Origin: Eopsaltria australis | Taxonomy: Eukaryota; Chordata; Aves; Passeriformes; Petroicidae | Direction: 5' to 3' | DNA length: 64,000 bases | Assembly: GCA_034509425.1 (NCBI GenBank) | Contig: JAVTVJ010000667.1 | Span: 1,043,501 to 1,107,500, forward strand | Shown: positions 1 to 10,860 of the stretch, in pieces | Layout of the letters: the number at the start of each line of letters is the position of its first letter | Numbering within the stretch: position 1 is the stretch's first letter | The notes under the pieces: generated by a model | What the model saw: only the letters and a program-made list of their open reading frames with translations | Database searches by the model: none | What the model was told of the DNA's origin: nothing | Position numbers and translations under genes: made by a program

Positions 1-1731
1 ATAGCTGAGGGCTTCATGCTAACATTCAGATGGATCCAAAAGTCCCAAAACCCAGGGATGACAGGCATGCCTCCCAGCTGAATGTTCTCGCTCCAATACC
101 CATCCTGCCCTGCTGTGCATTTCCAAGCCATGGGCAAAATACTTCCTTGCCCCCTGGGAGATGAGCCTCTGTCCTGAAACAGGCTGGTTATTGTACCCAA
201 GTTTTATGCTGGAGATTAATGACTCTGCTATCATTTGGGGTTTCCTTTGCCTTCCCTCTACCTGGTGTGGGAGGAAACACATTGACAGATGCCACAGGAA
301 GCAGATCTTGCAGTCTGTGTGAGGACAGCAGCAACATCCAGAGAAGAGAGTATGGGCATGGACAGTTTGAAGTCACCTGGCAGATGGTGGGCATCTCACT
401 TTGGGGAATTTCTCTTTGATTTGTTTTTAAACAATCTGTGGAGTTGTACCCAAGATTCATGGAGCCTTTTATGAAAGGAACTGAGACAAAAGGGAAACCA
501 TTTTCAGATGATCATAGCACTACAAGGTCTCTGTGTCTATGGGAGGAACAGCTTTTCAGGCTGGGAATCTTCTGCAACAAAAAGACACCACAGGAAAGGT
601 TATATATAGTACAGCCTGCAAAGTTACAAGGGGCAGAGTGTGATTGGGTAGAAAAGGACTCTTTATCATTTTCTCCACTGTGAGGATGAGGGCATCAAAA
701 AAGCTATGAGGTGGCAGGATCAAAACAAGCCCAAGGAAATGATTCTGCACCCAAACAGGTCATTAGATTGGGCAGCTGTTTGGCACAGGATGTTGCAAAT
801 GCTTAAAATTTATCTGCCTTCAAAAATAACTAAACAAATTAATGGGAGAAAAATTTACTGAAGGCTATTATGTACAAGGACACTTCTGACTCAGGGTGTC
901 TGAGTCACAAAAAAAATGTTGGAGGTTAAGGAAATATTCTGGGGAAGTATCACTTGTCCTTACACCTTCCAAGAGTGGACTTGCATGAAGAGAAGTGATG
1001 GGTTGGGTGGGTCCTTGTGGGTTATTTCTAGATTCTGGAATAGAGAAGCACCCAGCACTGAAACTTGGTGTTGGCCATGACAAGTTTGCTATCTACCTGG
1101 GAGAATCTGCCCCAAGATCTCACTGCTGTGCTGTGCAAAGCATCTCCTGAAGGTTCAGGGGGGACAGGACACGTGGCCCCCAGCAGGTGGGGACAGAAGA
1201 TAGTGCATATCAGGACCTGTGCAAGCAGGCCCCTGGAGATAAGGTGGTGTCTGGGGAATCACTTAGTGCAGTGTCTTGATAGAGCAGCAGCTCCTGGCTC
1301 TGAAGGCAAGAAAGCAAGCCTGAAGGTCATGAGATAAAGTGGAGGCAGAGGGAAACCATGACCTGGCAGTGAGAATTTCCAAATTTCCTTTTTTGTTCCT
1401 GTGACATAGGAAAGCAAGATAAAAAGGGAAAATATTCAAAGCAATACATTCCCCAAGCAGGCACAGCTCATCCCAGCTGACCCAGAGCCAGGTGCAAGAT
1501 CAGGCTCTGAAAGCTTGGTCTTCATGGTCTTCATGGTCAAGATGCCCTGAGAGCTGTATGAGGAATGGACTGGCAGGAGTAGAATTCTCATCCCAACAGA
1601 TAGGAGCATTTTTCAACCTTCTGGGCTGTTCTTACAGCTGTGTCTAAAGAGGCAAGTTCACTGCTCCCAAAACAGCCCATGTCCTCAAGCCTTCCATTAC
1701 CCTTATATTACTATTTTCCATAGGATGGCTG
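1..1731. other. Intergenic, no recognised feature
   Basis: I read both strands and found no exon-like conserved coding, RNA gene or repeat family I know. Open frames are short and have no recognisable protein character. Confidence 0.5.
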
Positions 1732-1737
1732 TACACT
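1732..1737. repeat. Target-site duplication of the ERVK-type LTR, left copy
   Basis: TACACT directly abuts the LTR and is repeated without change at 2107-2112. Confidence 0.8.
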
Positions 1738-2106
1738 TGTCGGTGGCGAGAGAAGCAAGATGTAGATCCAATGTGAATCATAAATCAAGTTCGTTTATTG
1801 TCCGACAGTGCACATACTTATACTACTTTACGTGCTCAAGATATTATTTACTTACAGAAGTTTCACCCGGGATCTTTCTCTAATCTAATTAAAACACCAA
1901 ACTGGTATCAGAAGGCAATAACATCAACAGTTTCTTCTGCCAAGTTAATCTCTAGACACCTGCAGCTTGTTTTCAGCTCTCATGTTTCCCTTTTCCACAG
2001 TTGTTTTGAGAATAACTTTGAGCAGAGGCCTAACTCTTGTCTATGGGGCCTGGATTGCTCACTTATACTTTATGTCTGTGCAGCCAGAGATGGCCATTTC
2101 CCAACA
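1738..2106 (-). mobile_element. Solo LTR, ERVK/alpharetrovirus-like, minus strand
   Basis: This 369-bp element starts TGTCGGTGGC and ends TTTCCCAACA on the + strand, so on its own strand it runs TGTTGGGAAA...GCCACCGACA with TG/CA ends. The 6-bp direct repeat TACACT flanks it exactly (1732-1737 and 2107-2112), as expected for ERVK-type integration. On the minus strand a TATA-like TATAAGTA (1815-1822) sits only ~16 bases from AATAAA (1794-1799, in ACAATAAACG). That short-R layout is the one known from avian leukosis virus LTRs. No internal viral sequence lies next to it, so it is a solo LTR left by recombination. It carries no gene. Confidence 0.85.
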
Positions 2107-2112
2107 TACACT
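2107..2112. repeat. Target-site duplication of the ERVK-type LTR, right copy
   Basis: TACACT is identical to 1732-1737. The intact 6-bp duplication indicates that both LTR ends are preserved. Confidence 0.8.
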
Positions 2113-2299
2113 GTACCCTGTACACCAAGGGCTCTGCAAAGCATTGTCATCCCTCTCTCTGTGTGCAAAGGATCTCTGGTGCAGCTGGTGTCAGTGCTGA
2201 CAGAGAGCCTCAAAGTCTTGAGTCTCACTCGGCAGCCACCTCCAATGTCAATAAAATACGACTCAAATGGCCCCATTGCCGAAGTGATGACCACGAAAC

Positions 2300-2671
2300 A
2301 CAGGCAGGGATGGGATGCCATCCAGAGGGACCTGGACAAGCTCAAGGATTGGGCCCACGAGAATCTTATGCGGTTCAACAAGGCCATGTGCACCTGGGCT
2401 GGGGCAACCCCTGGTGTCAGCACAGGCTGGGCACAGACAGATGGAGCAGTCCTGCCCAGAAGGACTTGGGGGTGCTGTGGGTGAGAGGCTGGACAGGCCC
2501 CAGCCATGGCACTCACAGCCCAGAGAGCCAAACGTGTCCTGGGCTGCATCCAGAGCCCCGTGGGCAGCAGGGCAGGGAGGGGATTCTGCCCCTCTGCTCT
2601 GCTCTGGTGACACCCACCTGGAGCTCTGCATCCAGAGCTGGGGTCCTTGGTATAAAAACAGCACAGATCTG
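2300..2671 (+). mobile_element. CR1 LINE fragment (end of ORF2 region), left of ERVL LTR
   Basis: The sequence follows the avian CR1 consensus closely (GGGATGCCATCCAGAGGGACCTGGACAAGCT..., GTCCTGGGCTGCATCCAGAG..., CTGGAGCTCTGCATCCAGAGCTGGGG). It is broken by indels and encodes nothing intact. It stops at GCACAGATCTG, where the LTR at 2672 begins. The left boundary is approximate. Confidence 0.85.
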
Positions 2672-3249
2672 TGTGCTGGGTTAGAATACAGTGGCTGGGG
2701 TAGAGTTAATTTTCTTCACCATTGTTTTCCTCACAGTTATGGGACTGTGTTTTGAGTTTGTGCTGAACACAGTGTTGATAATATAGACATGTTTTTGTTG
2801 TTGCTGAGCAGTAACAAAGGCCTTTTCTGCCTCTCACACTACCACACTGGCAAGGAGACTGGGGGTGCACAGGAGGCTGGGAGTAGACACAGCTGAGACA
2901 GGTGACCCCAACTGACCAAAGGGGTATTCCAGACCACATGAAATCATGCTCAGTAGATAAAGAAGGGGAAGAAGGAGGCAGGGAGACATTTGCAGTGATG
3001 GTATTTGTCTTCCCAAGTAACCATTATGTGTGATGGAACCTTGCTCTCCTGGAGATGGCTGAACACGGGAAGCAGTGGATTAATTCCTTGTTTTGCTTTG
3101 CTTGCATGCGTGGCTTTTGCTTTTCCTATTAAACTGTCTTTATCTCAAGCTACAAGTTTTCTCACTTTCACTGTTCTGATTCTCTGCCCAGTCCCACCAG
3201 AGAGAGTGGCTGCTGGGGCTTGGCTGCTGGCTGGGGTTAAACCACTGCA
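2672..3249 (+). mobile_element. Solo LTR of an avian ERVL-type endogenous retrovirus
   Basis: The element runs TGTGCTGGGTTAGAAT...GGGGTTAAACCACTGCA, 578 bp with TG/CA ends. Segments I recognise from a common avian ERVL LTR include GTGCTGAACACAGTGTTGATAA, CCCCAACTGACCAAAGGGGTATTCCAGACC, GTCTTCCCAAGTAACCATTA and CCTATTAAACTGTCTTTATCTC. The last contains an ATTAAA poly(A) signal (3128-3133). There is no viral coding sequence beside it. The flanking 5-mers (ATCTG and GCCTG) do not match, so no target duplication is visible. Confidence 0.85.
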
Positions 3250-3424
3250 GCCTGCCAGAGAGGTGGTGGATGCCCCATCCCTGGAAACACCAAGACCAGG
3301 TTGGACAAGGCTCTGAGCAACCTGCTCTAGTTGAAGATGTCCCTGCTCACTGCTGGGGGCTGGAACCAGATGGCCTTTGAAGGTCCCTCTCAACTCAAGC
3401 CATTCTGATTCCATGATTCAGTAA
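3250..3424 (+). mobile_element. CR1 LINE 3' end, right of ERVL LTR
   Basis: The sequence matches the CR1 3' terminus: CCAGAGAGGTGGTGGATGCCCCATCCCTGGAAACACCAAGACCAGGTTGGACAAGGCTCTGAGCAACCTGCTCTAG..., ending in ATTCTGATTCCATGATTCAG. It has the same orientation as the CR1 piece left of the LTR, but starts about 250 consensus bases further on. Confidence 0.85.
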
Positions 3425-6400
3425 GTGAGAAGCCCTTTGTTTTCTCCTGCTTTACCAAGGTTTTGGAAATACCTCCATGGATAAGAACAGCCAGGAGTTT
3501 CACGAGCTCCTATGTTCTGAGAGCCCCAGATAAAATATTACTCAAATGGCTTTTATTATTTATTAATCATCAGAATATGAGGAGTAACAGTGGGGCAATT
3601 TGATTGTGCTCTGTTATAAGAACTTTTGAGAGCTTTTGCAGGTTTTAGACAGCAAGTAGATGTGAAAAAAGCGTATATGTATTTCATCTATACGTGAAAA
3701 TCAGTATGTGGGTGACTGTAAACAAGGTTTATAAGGGCAGTAGAGTCAATGGGACAATATTTTCACGTGTATGAAAAAGGCCCACAGAAAAATTTCCTGT
3801 GGCACTGAAAACTGCTCTGAAAGAAGCAGCTTTGTACTGTTATAGGACAGGCTGGGCACACTGTTTGCAAACCCTCCCTTGTAATTTCTTTTGCTCATAA
3901 GCGTTCAGGTAAATGAAAATATGTCTCACTCTAGGGAAAAACTCTGCATTTCTGAAGCTGAGCACATGTTCTGATGCTTAGGGAAGGATCTGAGTGTGCT
4001 GGCAATGCTCATCAGTGCTGCACTTAAAGAAAAAAAAAAGAGATAAATATATTAAAAATGGATGCTGAGAGAAAAACACGCTTGAGGTGAAGAAAGGCTT
4101 TTATCTATGTTTTGTGGCTTTCTTGGAATGTTGGCTGCTTGTTTGCAGAGAGAAGAATTCGCTCCTTGGAAAGTCCTTACTGATTCCTCTGGTTCCCATT
4201 TTGCAGTCCCCGCTCTGGGCATTTTTCCTAAGGAGGGAGAGGTTTTCAGGCCCCCACCCCATCAGGGCTTTTCTGCTTTATCCCACTCTCATACTGAAGG
4301 GGCAGCATGGAGAAATAGCTAAAACTTGCCCTTTTTTGGTTCTTCTTGACCACTGGCAAGTATGTTCACGTTGGGGTTTTTTTTTAACTTCCCCAGAGCA
4401 AAAGCAAAGAAAGGGCTTTTGATGATCTTGGAGAAAAGGAGATGCAGACCCACAAGACCAGAGTACAGTCAGCTCACCCAGCTGCAGCTCACCTGCAGCA
4501 CCAGAGAATGTTTCAAAGACAAGAAGAAAAGCATATTCATTTAAAGCACTGTGCAAATGAGGGTCCAGATGCAAAGGCTTGGCTCTTAAACTCCCTTCTC
4601 CTACTCTTCTAGATCTTTGAACTGTCCACACATAGGACAAACAAACCCATTTGAGATTAAAACCACAGCTTATAGTTTGGGACAGCATCTGAGCCTTCTC
4701 CATCTTTAAAATGGGAATTCTGCATAATGGACTGGCCCTGATGTGTATCCAGACACAAACATGGCTGTTGGCTCTTTTTGCACCCTTCCTGCCCTTGAAT
4801 TGATAGCTGAAGAGGGGAACAACTCATCCTACAGGCCAGGCAGAAGATCTGAGATGTGCTAGATGGGACAAGGAAATGGGAAATGCCAAACCTACTGTGG
4901 ATGGAGGGCTTCAGGTTGGTGTGGCCAAAGGGTTTCCTGCAAGATGGAGAAGCATGAGGGTAATTAATGGAAATCTCACAGCAGGTAAACAAGTCTGGAG
5001 GAGATTTACCTGGCCCTGCAGGCAGCTGTAGATGGGGATTGAGATGTTGGCACAACAAAGCATTGAGGTACAGCACCTGCAGGGCACAGCCATGCTCTGC
5101 CCTGTCCATGTACCCCAAGGACCCTTTTGCAGGTCTGAGCCCTCCAGCCTCAGTCACAAAAACAAGGCAGGAATAAAACTGTGGCTGCCCCAAGGTCTGC
5201 AGTAGGGTGCTGATGGAAATGGGATAACCAACAAGGAGTGTTTGGAGGGGACAGGAGTGCAGAGCAGTTGGTAGAGGCAAGAGGAAGATGATCAAACCCC
5301 TGAAGAGTCCCTGCAGGCTCCCATCCCTCTCTTCTCCAAGAAGGTGTGTGAGCACTGCTCTCCAACACAGACAGTGCTGGAGGGTTTCAGGCTTGTGAGC
5401 TCAGTGGTTTTCTATTTGTTTTTTTAAGACCCCATAGAAGTTCTTTCCAAATTTTCACAGGACAGGAAGCCCCAGGGTGGAGATGACAGCACCTCTCAGC
5501 ACGCTCAGGCCAGGCAGGAAGGCTTCTTCAGACTTGTTCACCTGTCTGGGAAATTTGCATTAATTACCCTCCTGGTGATTCAGGCTCCTGCAGGAAAGTT
5601 CAGCCTCTTCCTTTCCACATATGAGTGCACTGAGCAGTTTTCAGAACCAGTGCAAGGGTGTTCCCCTGCCCAATTCTGCTTCACATCCACCACAGAGTGG
5701 TTTCCAGAGCTCACAGCCTACTGGTGCACACAGCAGACTGAGACATTGCATGTGCCACACATGCCCTACAAGCAGTTTTTCAGAGGAACATCTCTTTTTT
5801 TAGAAAGTTGGAGGTGGAAATGCTAAGGGAGGATCCCCTGCCCCTAATCCTCTCTGGACTTTTTCATCCAAGAGATTCTCTTTGCTATTCAGCCACTCAA
5901 GCCTGCTGCCCATGCCTTGGGCTTGGTGCTTATGCTGCAGTTTGGTTTTCGTCCTCTGAATCCGTTGTATTTACTGTGAGAAGGGTCATGAAAAGGCCAA
6001 ATTCAGCCTCAGCAAAGCAAGGTCCAATTCAACTCACTTGGCCCTCTCTGTTTCCTAAAGGCAAGTCTTCTTGTGGTCAAGGCCTGAGGCAGGACCTGAA
6101 CTGTGCATCTTCATCAACACCTTGCTGGCCCTGCATTTTAGAGGTACTGGCAGAAGGTGAGTGCATTGCTGCTGGAGCCCAGCCCATGGAGACCACCCAA
6201 GGTATGGCATTGAGGGAGAGCAGTGTAAGCTCAGCTGATAGCAGCTGGTATCATGCCACTCAGCACAGAACACGGTGTTGGTGTCCTCAAGCCAGGAATG
6301 ATGTGACCAGAGAGCTTCCTCCTCCCCCTCACTCACCTTCTGCAAAGTGCTGTCCCTCCTCACCATGGCTTCTGCAGAAATAGAAAGAGATGCCTGCTCT

Positions 6401-6875
6401 GAGGGTAAAAGCAGGGTCTGGCAGCTGCTCTGTGCGCTCCCACTCCTTCACTCCACTGCCAGTGCCTGCCTAACCGAGATGGCTCCTCCCCAGGAATGGG
6501 GATAGCTGTTAGTCCCTCATTGATGGTCACCCGCTCTTAAGGGGTGGACAGTCCCACAGAGCTGACCCTGTGGGTGAGGTGAAGGTGAAACACTGGGGAT
6601 GTTGGCTTAGGCTGATGTCCCTCCCAGAGCACATCTCATGCTGCTTTATCCCAGTGATGCTGGCACCCACGCCATCTCAGCCACACCAAAATGCTGGAGA
6701 CAGGGATGTCTTGTGCAGCAAGAAGAACCTAAAATTCCAGCTCCCAACACAGAAACTATGCCTGGGACTGAACAATATGGATATCCCAGTCACAGCCCCA
6801 TCAATAAAGAATTATGTTCCACAGATGGCTGCTTTGGAGGGGGGTAACAGTCACTTCAGGCTTCAATAGAATCCT
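3425..6875. other. Intergenic, no recognised feature
   Basis: Nothing here resembles a gene. A 232-codon minus-strand open frame (4657-5355) has no recognisable domain, no splice context and a composition typical of chance frames in GC-rich spacer. Confidence 0.5.
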
Positions 6876-6925
6876 GATGGGTCCTTTCCAACTCATCATT
6901 TTCTGTGATTCTGTGAGATCACGAG
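6876..6925 (+). mobile_element. CR1 LINE 3' tip fragment
   Basis: GATGGGTCCTTTCCAACTCATCATTTTCTGTGATTCTGTGAG corresponds to the extreme CR1 3' end with its 8-bp ATTCTGTG-type repeat. Only the tip is recognisable, and the left limit is uncertain. Confidence 0.6.
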
Positions 6926-7714
6926 TCTCTGAGGAGCACAGCACACACCACCACTCCTGTGGGCAGCTGGAGGACTATCCCTACAGCTCACAGCTTGAAA
7001 AGGCTCAGATATTCTGCACACTGAGCCCAGAATTGAAGGTGTAAGGTGACCTGAACAGCCAGGTACACAAACTCTTGGAAATTCAAACCACTGTCTGGCA
7101 GGCATAAGGTCACAGTCGTCACACTCCTCAGGCCCTGGAATCACAGCTGAAATAGCATTGTAATGCACTTATAATTTATTCATCAGCTGAATGGGAGCAG
7201 CAGGCATTGTGACGGCACTCTTTTATCAAGTGCTTGTGATGGACTTCATCCATTTTAAAAGAGCAAACTGGAGTCAAAAGGCAAACAAAAAAAAAAAGTA
7301 AAGCCAACTTTATTCAAATTAAAGCAAGCAGCAAAAAGGCCAAATCAAAATAGGGAAAAAGAAAAAGCTCCACTAAAGATCCGGTTTTCTCTTCATTTTT
7401 CTTCTGCTTTGCCCTGAATCTTCCAAACTTTGCATTACTCTGCTGGTGGCTACTTTGATGTAGGAGGCACTTGTTAACCCAGATGCTGCTAACTGATGCT
7501 CAAAAGCATCTTTTCATCCCTGTGATGAGTTCTGCCTGAGGATCAGTTTGCCCCATTTTTAGGTGAAAGAGAGTCAGAAGGAGAACTTCGGACAGACTTT
7601 TATTCTCAAAGATTGACAATTGCTTCCCTTGAGTACTCTGATGCTCTGCTCCCCAGACAGAGGAACCTATAAAGGTGCCAATGTGAAGGTGAGGACACTT
7701 GTACCACTAGTTCT

Positions 7715-7777
<63 letters not shown>

Positions 7778-9300
7778 GAGACTCATCCAATGCAGTAATA
7801 GTGCATTGTTCACTTGGGCAGCAGACCAGATAATCACACTTTGATTTTCTTCACTAAATGCTCAGGGAGTTTTATGAGGAGATCTTTCTTAGGCATTTGT
7901 GTCAGGGCTGAGATCCACCATGACGGTGCTCGTCTGTCCTCTGGTGTGGGGCTGAGGTATCTAGTATAAATAAAAGAAGTAACCCCAGATTCCTCTGTTA
8001 CTGGTTCCTCCAGGGCAGCAAACCCAGCCTTGCCAATCCCAGGTGCTGTTTCCCCTCATCTCATGGGCAATGTGGGCTGCTGCTGTGGGAATGATGGGCT
8101 GCCAACACCTCTGTTGCCTCAGCTGGAGATTTGCACCCAGCCAGGGCAATGGCACTCCAGGAGGGAGACAGAGGAAATAATCCTGGCCCCTCTCTCTGTT
8201 TTCCATATCCTTACAGTGGTCTTGCCAAGAAAAAACAGGGTAAGATTTGAGCAGTGGGGAGACCTATCAACTCTCTAAGAGGAAGGGGAGCTGAGTCCAG
8301 AGCTGAGCCACATTGACCTAGGAGCATGTGAATTTCCACTTTGGGCAGTCTGAAGGACAGATACTAAAGAACTGGTTGGACAAATATATCTTAGGCTGTT
8401 TAGAGCCAGCTGTGGTGCAGGATGAGGTGGACCTCCAGGTGCCCTGCTCTGTTTCAGTACAGCCCAAGGAATAGCTGCTTGCTCTCTGAGCTACAAGGAG
8501 CTCCTGGTAGGGTAGCTGTAAGGTAAGCAGAACTCCTACCCCCTGCCTCATCTTCTTCATCACTTCACCATCTGACTTGCTGAAGGTAAGAAGGTTTTAA
8601 AGTCCAGCACAGAATCCACCCCAGCATCCCCTGTTGATGCTGTTGAGGTTTCACCAAAGCACAGGAGTAGGGAGGAAGCAGGAGGAGAGGAAATGGTGTC
8701 CATGGTGTTGATAGTGTTGATGGTATTGTTTTTTAACCCAGGTGAATCCAGTTGCCCTGGGAAAGAAGCAGGTATCTCATCCTTCGAGCTACTCAGGAAT
8801 GAAATTAGATAAAGCAGTGAAAAGTATCACGTGAGAGGATTCTGTCCTAGGAATTGAGTTAAACAGGCACTCCCACATCTTCCCACCTCTTGTCCTCTCC
8901 CTATGACAGCTCATGGAGCAGTAACCCTCTAATGTGACACCAAGACAGGTTTGCATTTTCAAAGCTTCTGCTGTTGCTAAGCAGAGGAGTTAACTCTCAG
9001 CTTCATGAACATGGCTCACAGGAAGAAAGAAAGAAATGAGGAAGAGAGATATTAAAAAGAACTGATAAGAACAAATCACAAAGGACTTAGAGAGAAGTTT
9101 TCAACTCAGATTTAACCTATTGCACTGGTGGCACCTTGAGGTCCAGTTCAGAGTGATAAGTTCTGCTGCTGGGGACTGGATTCATGGTAAATGTAGCCTC
9201 CTCCTCTCTCAGTGAGACTTCCCCTTCCTGGAGCCCCATGTTCCCACATCAGACTCTGTTTCTTGTTCTCTGAGCCCAAAGAACGAAATGATTCATACAG
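6926..9300. other. Intergenic, only a long T run recognised
   Basis: Apart from the 57-base T run at 7717-7773 and an 11-base A run near 7288, I see no gene or repeat family. Confidence 0.5.
7717..7773. repeat. 57-base poly(T) homopolymer
   Basis: This is an uninterrupted run of 57 T, the longest homopolymer in the window. On the minus strand it reads as poly(A). The sequence to its right on the + strand (the minus-strand upstream side) is not recognisably derived from a mRNA. Confidence 0.95.
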
Positions 9301-9338
9301 GTGAAAATAAAAGAAAATAGAAGAGAGAATAACACTGG
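9301..9338 (+). repeat. Probable source copy of a 38-bp dispersed direct repeat
   Basis: GTGAAAATAAAAGAAAATAG followed by AAGAGAGAATAACACTGG recurs at 10810-10847 with two mismatches (9325 G/A and 9333 C/T), 1.5 kb away in the same orientation. Confidence 0.85.
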
Positions 9339-10087
9339 TTTTGGCAGAGCAGGTGAGCAGTGGCCACCCATGGGAGAGCAGCTGAAGGAGGAGGAGGAGA
9401 AGGCTTCATCCTTTCATTATGATATATCAGAGGTGATTAGAGGGGAGAAATGCCATATGATAAATCAAAAAAGTTATGCTAGCCTCAGGGCAGCCTGGGC
9501 TCAGGGAAAGGGACACCAGGCAGAGCAGCTGAGTTTCCCTGAAAGCACAGGCAGAAATGCAGGAGCCTTGGAGGGGGCTGCCAGGCTGTGCAGGCTTCAA
9601 AATGCTCTATTGCTTCAACAGTTTCTGTTTTCTTTAAGTGCTGAATGTTTTTGCAGGAGAGGGAAAAAAATCAGAGGGAAAAAGACCAATATTCTTTCTA
9701 AAAGCAGACCTGATGGAAAATTTGCAATCTGCTCTCTTGAATACACCAGGGCTTGCTTTACTTTCTGCCTTGCATGATTACATCTTGCGTTAACATTCAA
9801 GACAGGCAGCAGGTGGAGATAAATCCTGAATAACTCCAAACTTTGCTTCTCTCATCTCTTCCAGCATTAGGCAGGTTCAGACAAAGCCTGTGCTGGAGGC
9901 TGAAGAAAAGATGTTTTGAGGGCAGTGCAGTACCAAAAGAACTCAGCTCCTGTACATTTTTCTCCAAGCATGAGCAAATCCACGTTTTACCAGCAAGCTG
10001 GGATGCCCTATTGACAGAGCAGGTCTTTGCTAGATGGCATCAGCACAGATGTCACAGCATGTGTTACGTCCATCAACGAAAGACAAT
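9339..10087. other. Intergenic, no recognised feature
   Basis: No coding, RNA or repeat assignment can be supported here. Confidence 0.5.
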
Positions 10088-10577
10088 TTAAGAAGGATGT
10101 GAAGATCTGTGAATATGTCCTGAGGAGTGCAGCAAAGGTGGTGAAAAGGCTGGAAAAATGTCCTTTGAGGAGCAGCTGAGGACTTTGGGCTTACCTAGTT
10201 TGGAGAAAGGGGCTTCAAGGTAATGCTCTCTACCTGAGGAGATTCCTGGGGAGGGGACGTGGAGAGGGAAGTACTGAGCCCTTCCTGGTATCCAGTGATA
10301 GTACACATGGGAATGGTCCAAAGATGTGCCAGGAGTGGTTTAGACTTGGCATGAGGAAGCATTTCTTTGCAGAGTGGGTGGACAGACATTGGAACAGGCT
10401 TCCTAGTGAGGTGGCCAATGCCCCCAGCCTGTCAGTGTTTAAGGGGCATTTCAATAATGCCCTGAACAACATTCTTGAACTTTTGATCAGCCCTGAATTG
10501 GTCAGGCAGTTGAACTGGATGATTGCTGTAGTCCCTTCCAACAGAAATAGTCAATTCTTTTCTGTTCTATTCCACTG
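10088..10577 (+). mobile_element. CR1 LINE 3' fragment
   Basis: Diverged CR1 matches include TTTGAGGAGCAGCTGAGGACT, TTAGACTTGGCATGAGGAAGCATTTCTTTGCAGAGTGGGTGG, CATTGGAACAGGCTTCCTAGTGAGGTGG and CCAGCCTGTCAGTGTTTAAG. The 3' tail TTCTTTTCTGTTCTATTCCAC is of the TTCTATTC type seen in some CR1 subfamilies. Several indels break the frame. Confidence 0.8.
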
Positions 10578-10794
10578 ACATAAATAAAAAGAACATGGGA
10601 TCGAACTTCATTCAGAAAACACATGCAGCATGGTACTGCCCAGCCTCCAAGGAGTTTCCCTGACAAACAGAGTTTCACGATCCAGCCCTCCAGCCCCCTG
10701 CTGAGGAAGTGAGCGCTGAATTAAGCAGTTTGCAGTAACTCTGAGCTCACTCCAAGGTGGTAAAGAATGAACCACAGCTGCTGACCTGTGCCAG

Positions 10795-10860
10795 TGGCTG
10801 ACCTGTGGGGTGAAAATAAAAGAAAATAGAAGAAAGAATAATACTGGCTGACCTGTGGGG
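10795..10860. repeat. 34-bp insertion flanked by 16-bp direct repeats
   Basis: TGGCTGACCTGTGGGG occurs at 10795-10810 and again at 10845-10860. Between them lie 34 bp (10811-10844) nearly identical to 9302-9335. A third partial copy, GCTGACCTGTG, lies at 10780-10790. See the finding on a copied insertion. Confidence 0.85.

Noticed and set aside
1798..2484. 228-codon open frame on the + strand
   Set aside because: It runs through the antisense of the ERVK-type LTR and then CR1 sequence, so it is not a gene.
4657..5355. 232-codon minus-strand open frame
   Set aside because: No recognisable domain, no splice or promoter context, and composition like surrounding spacer.
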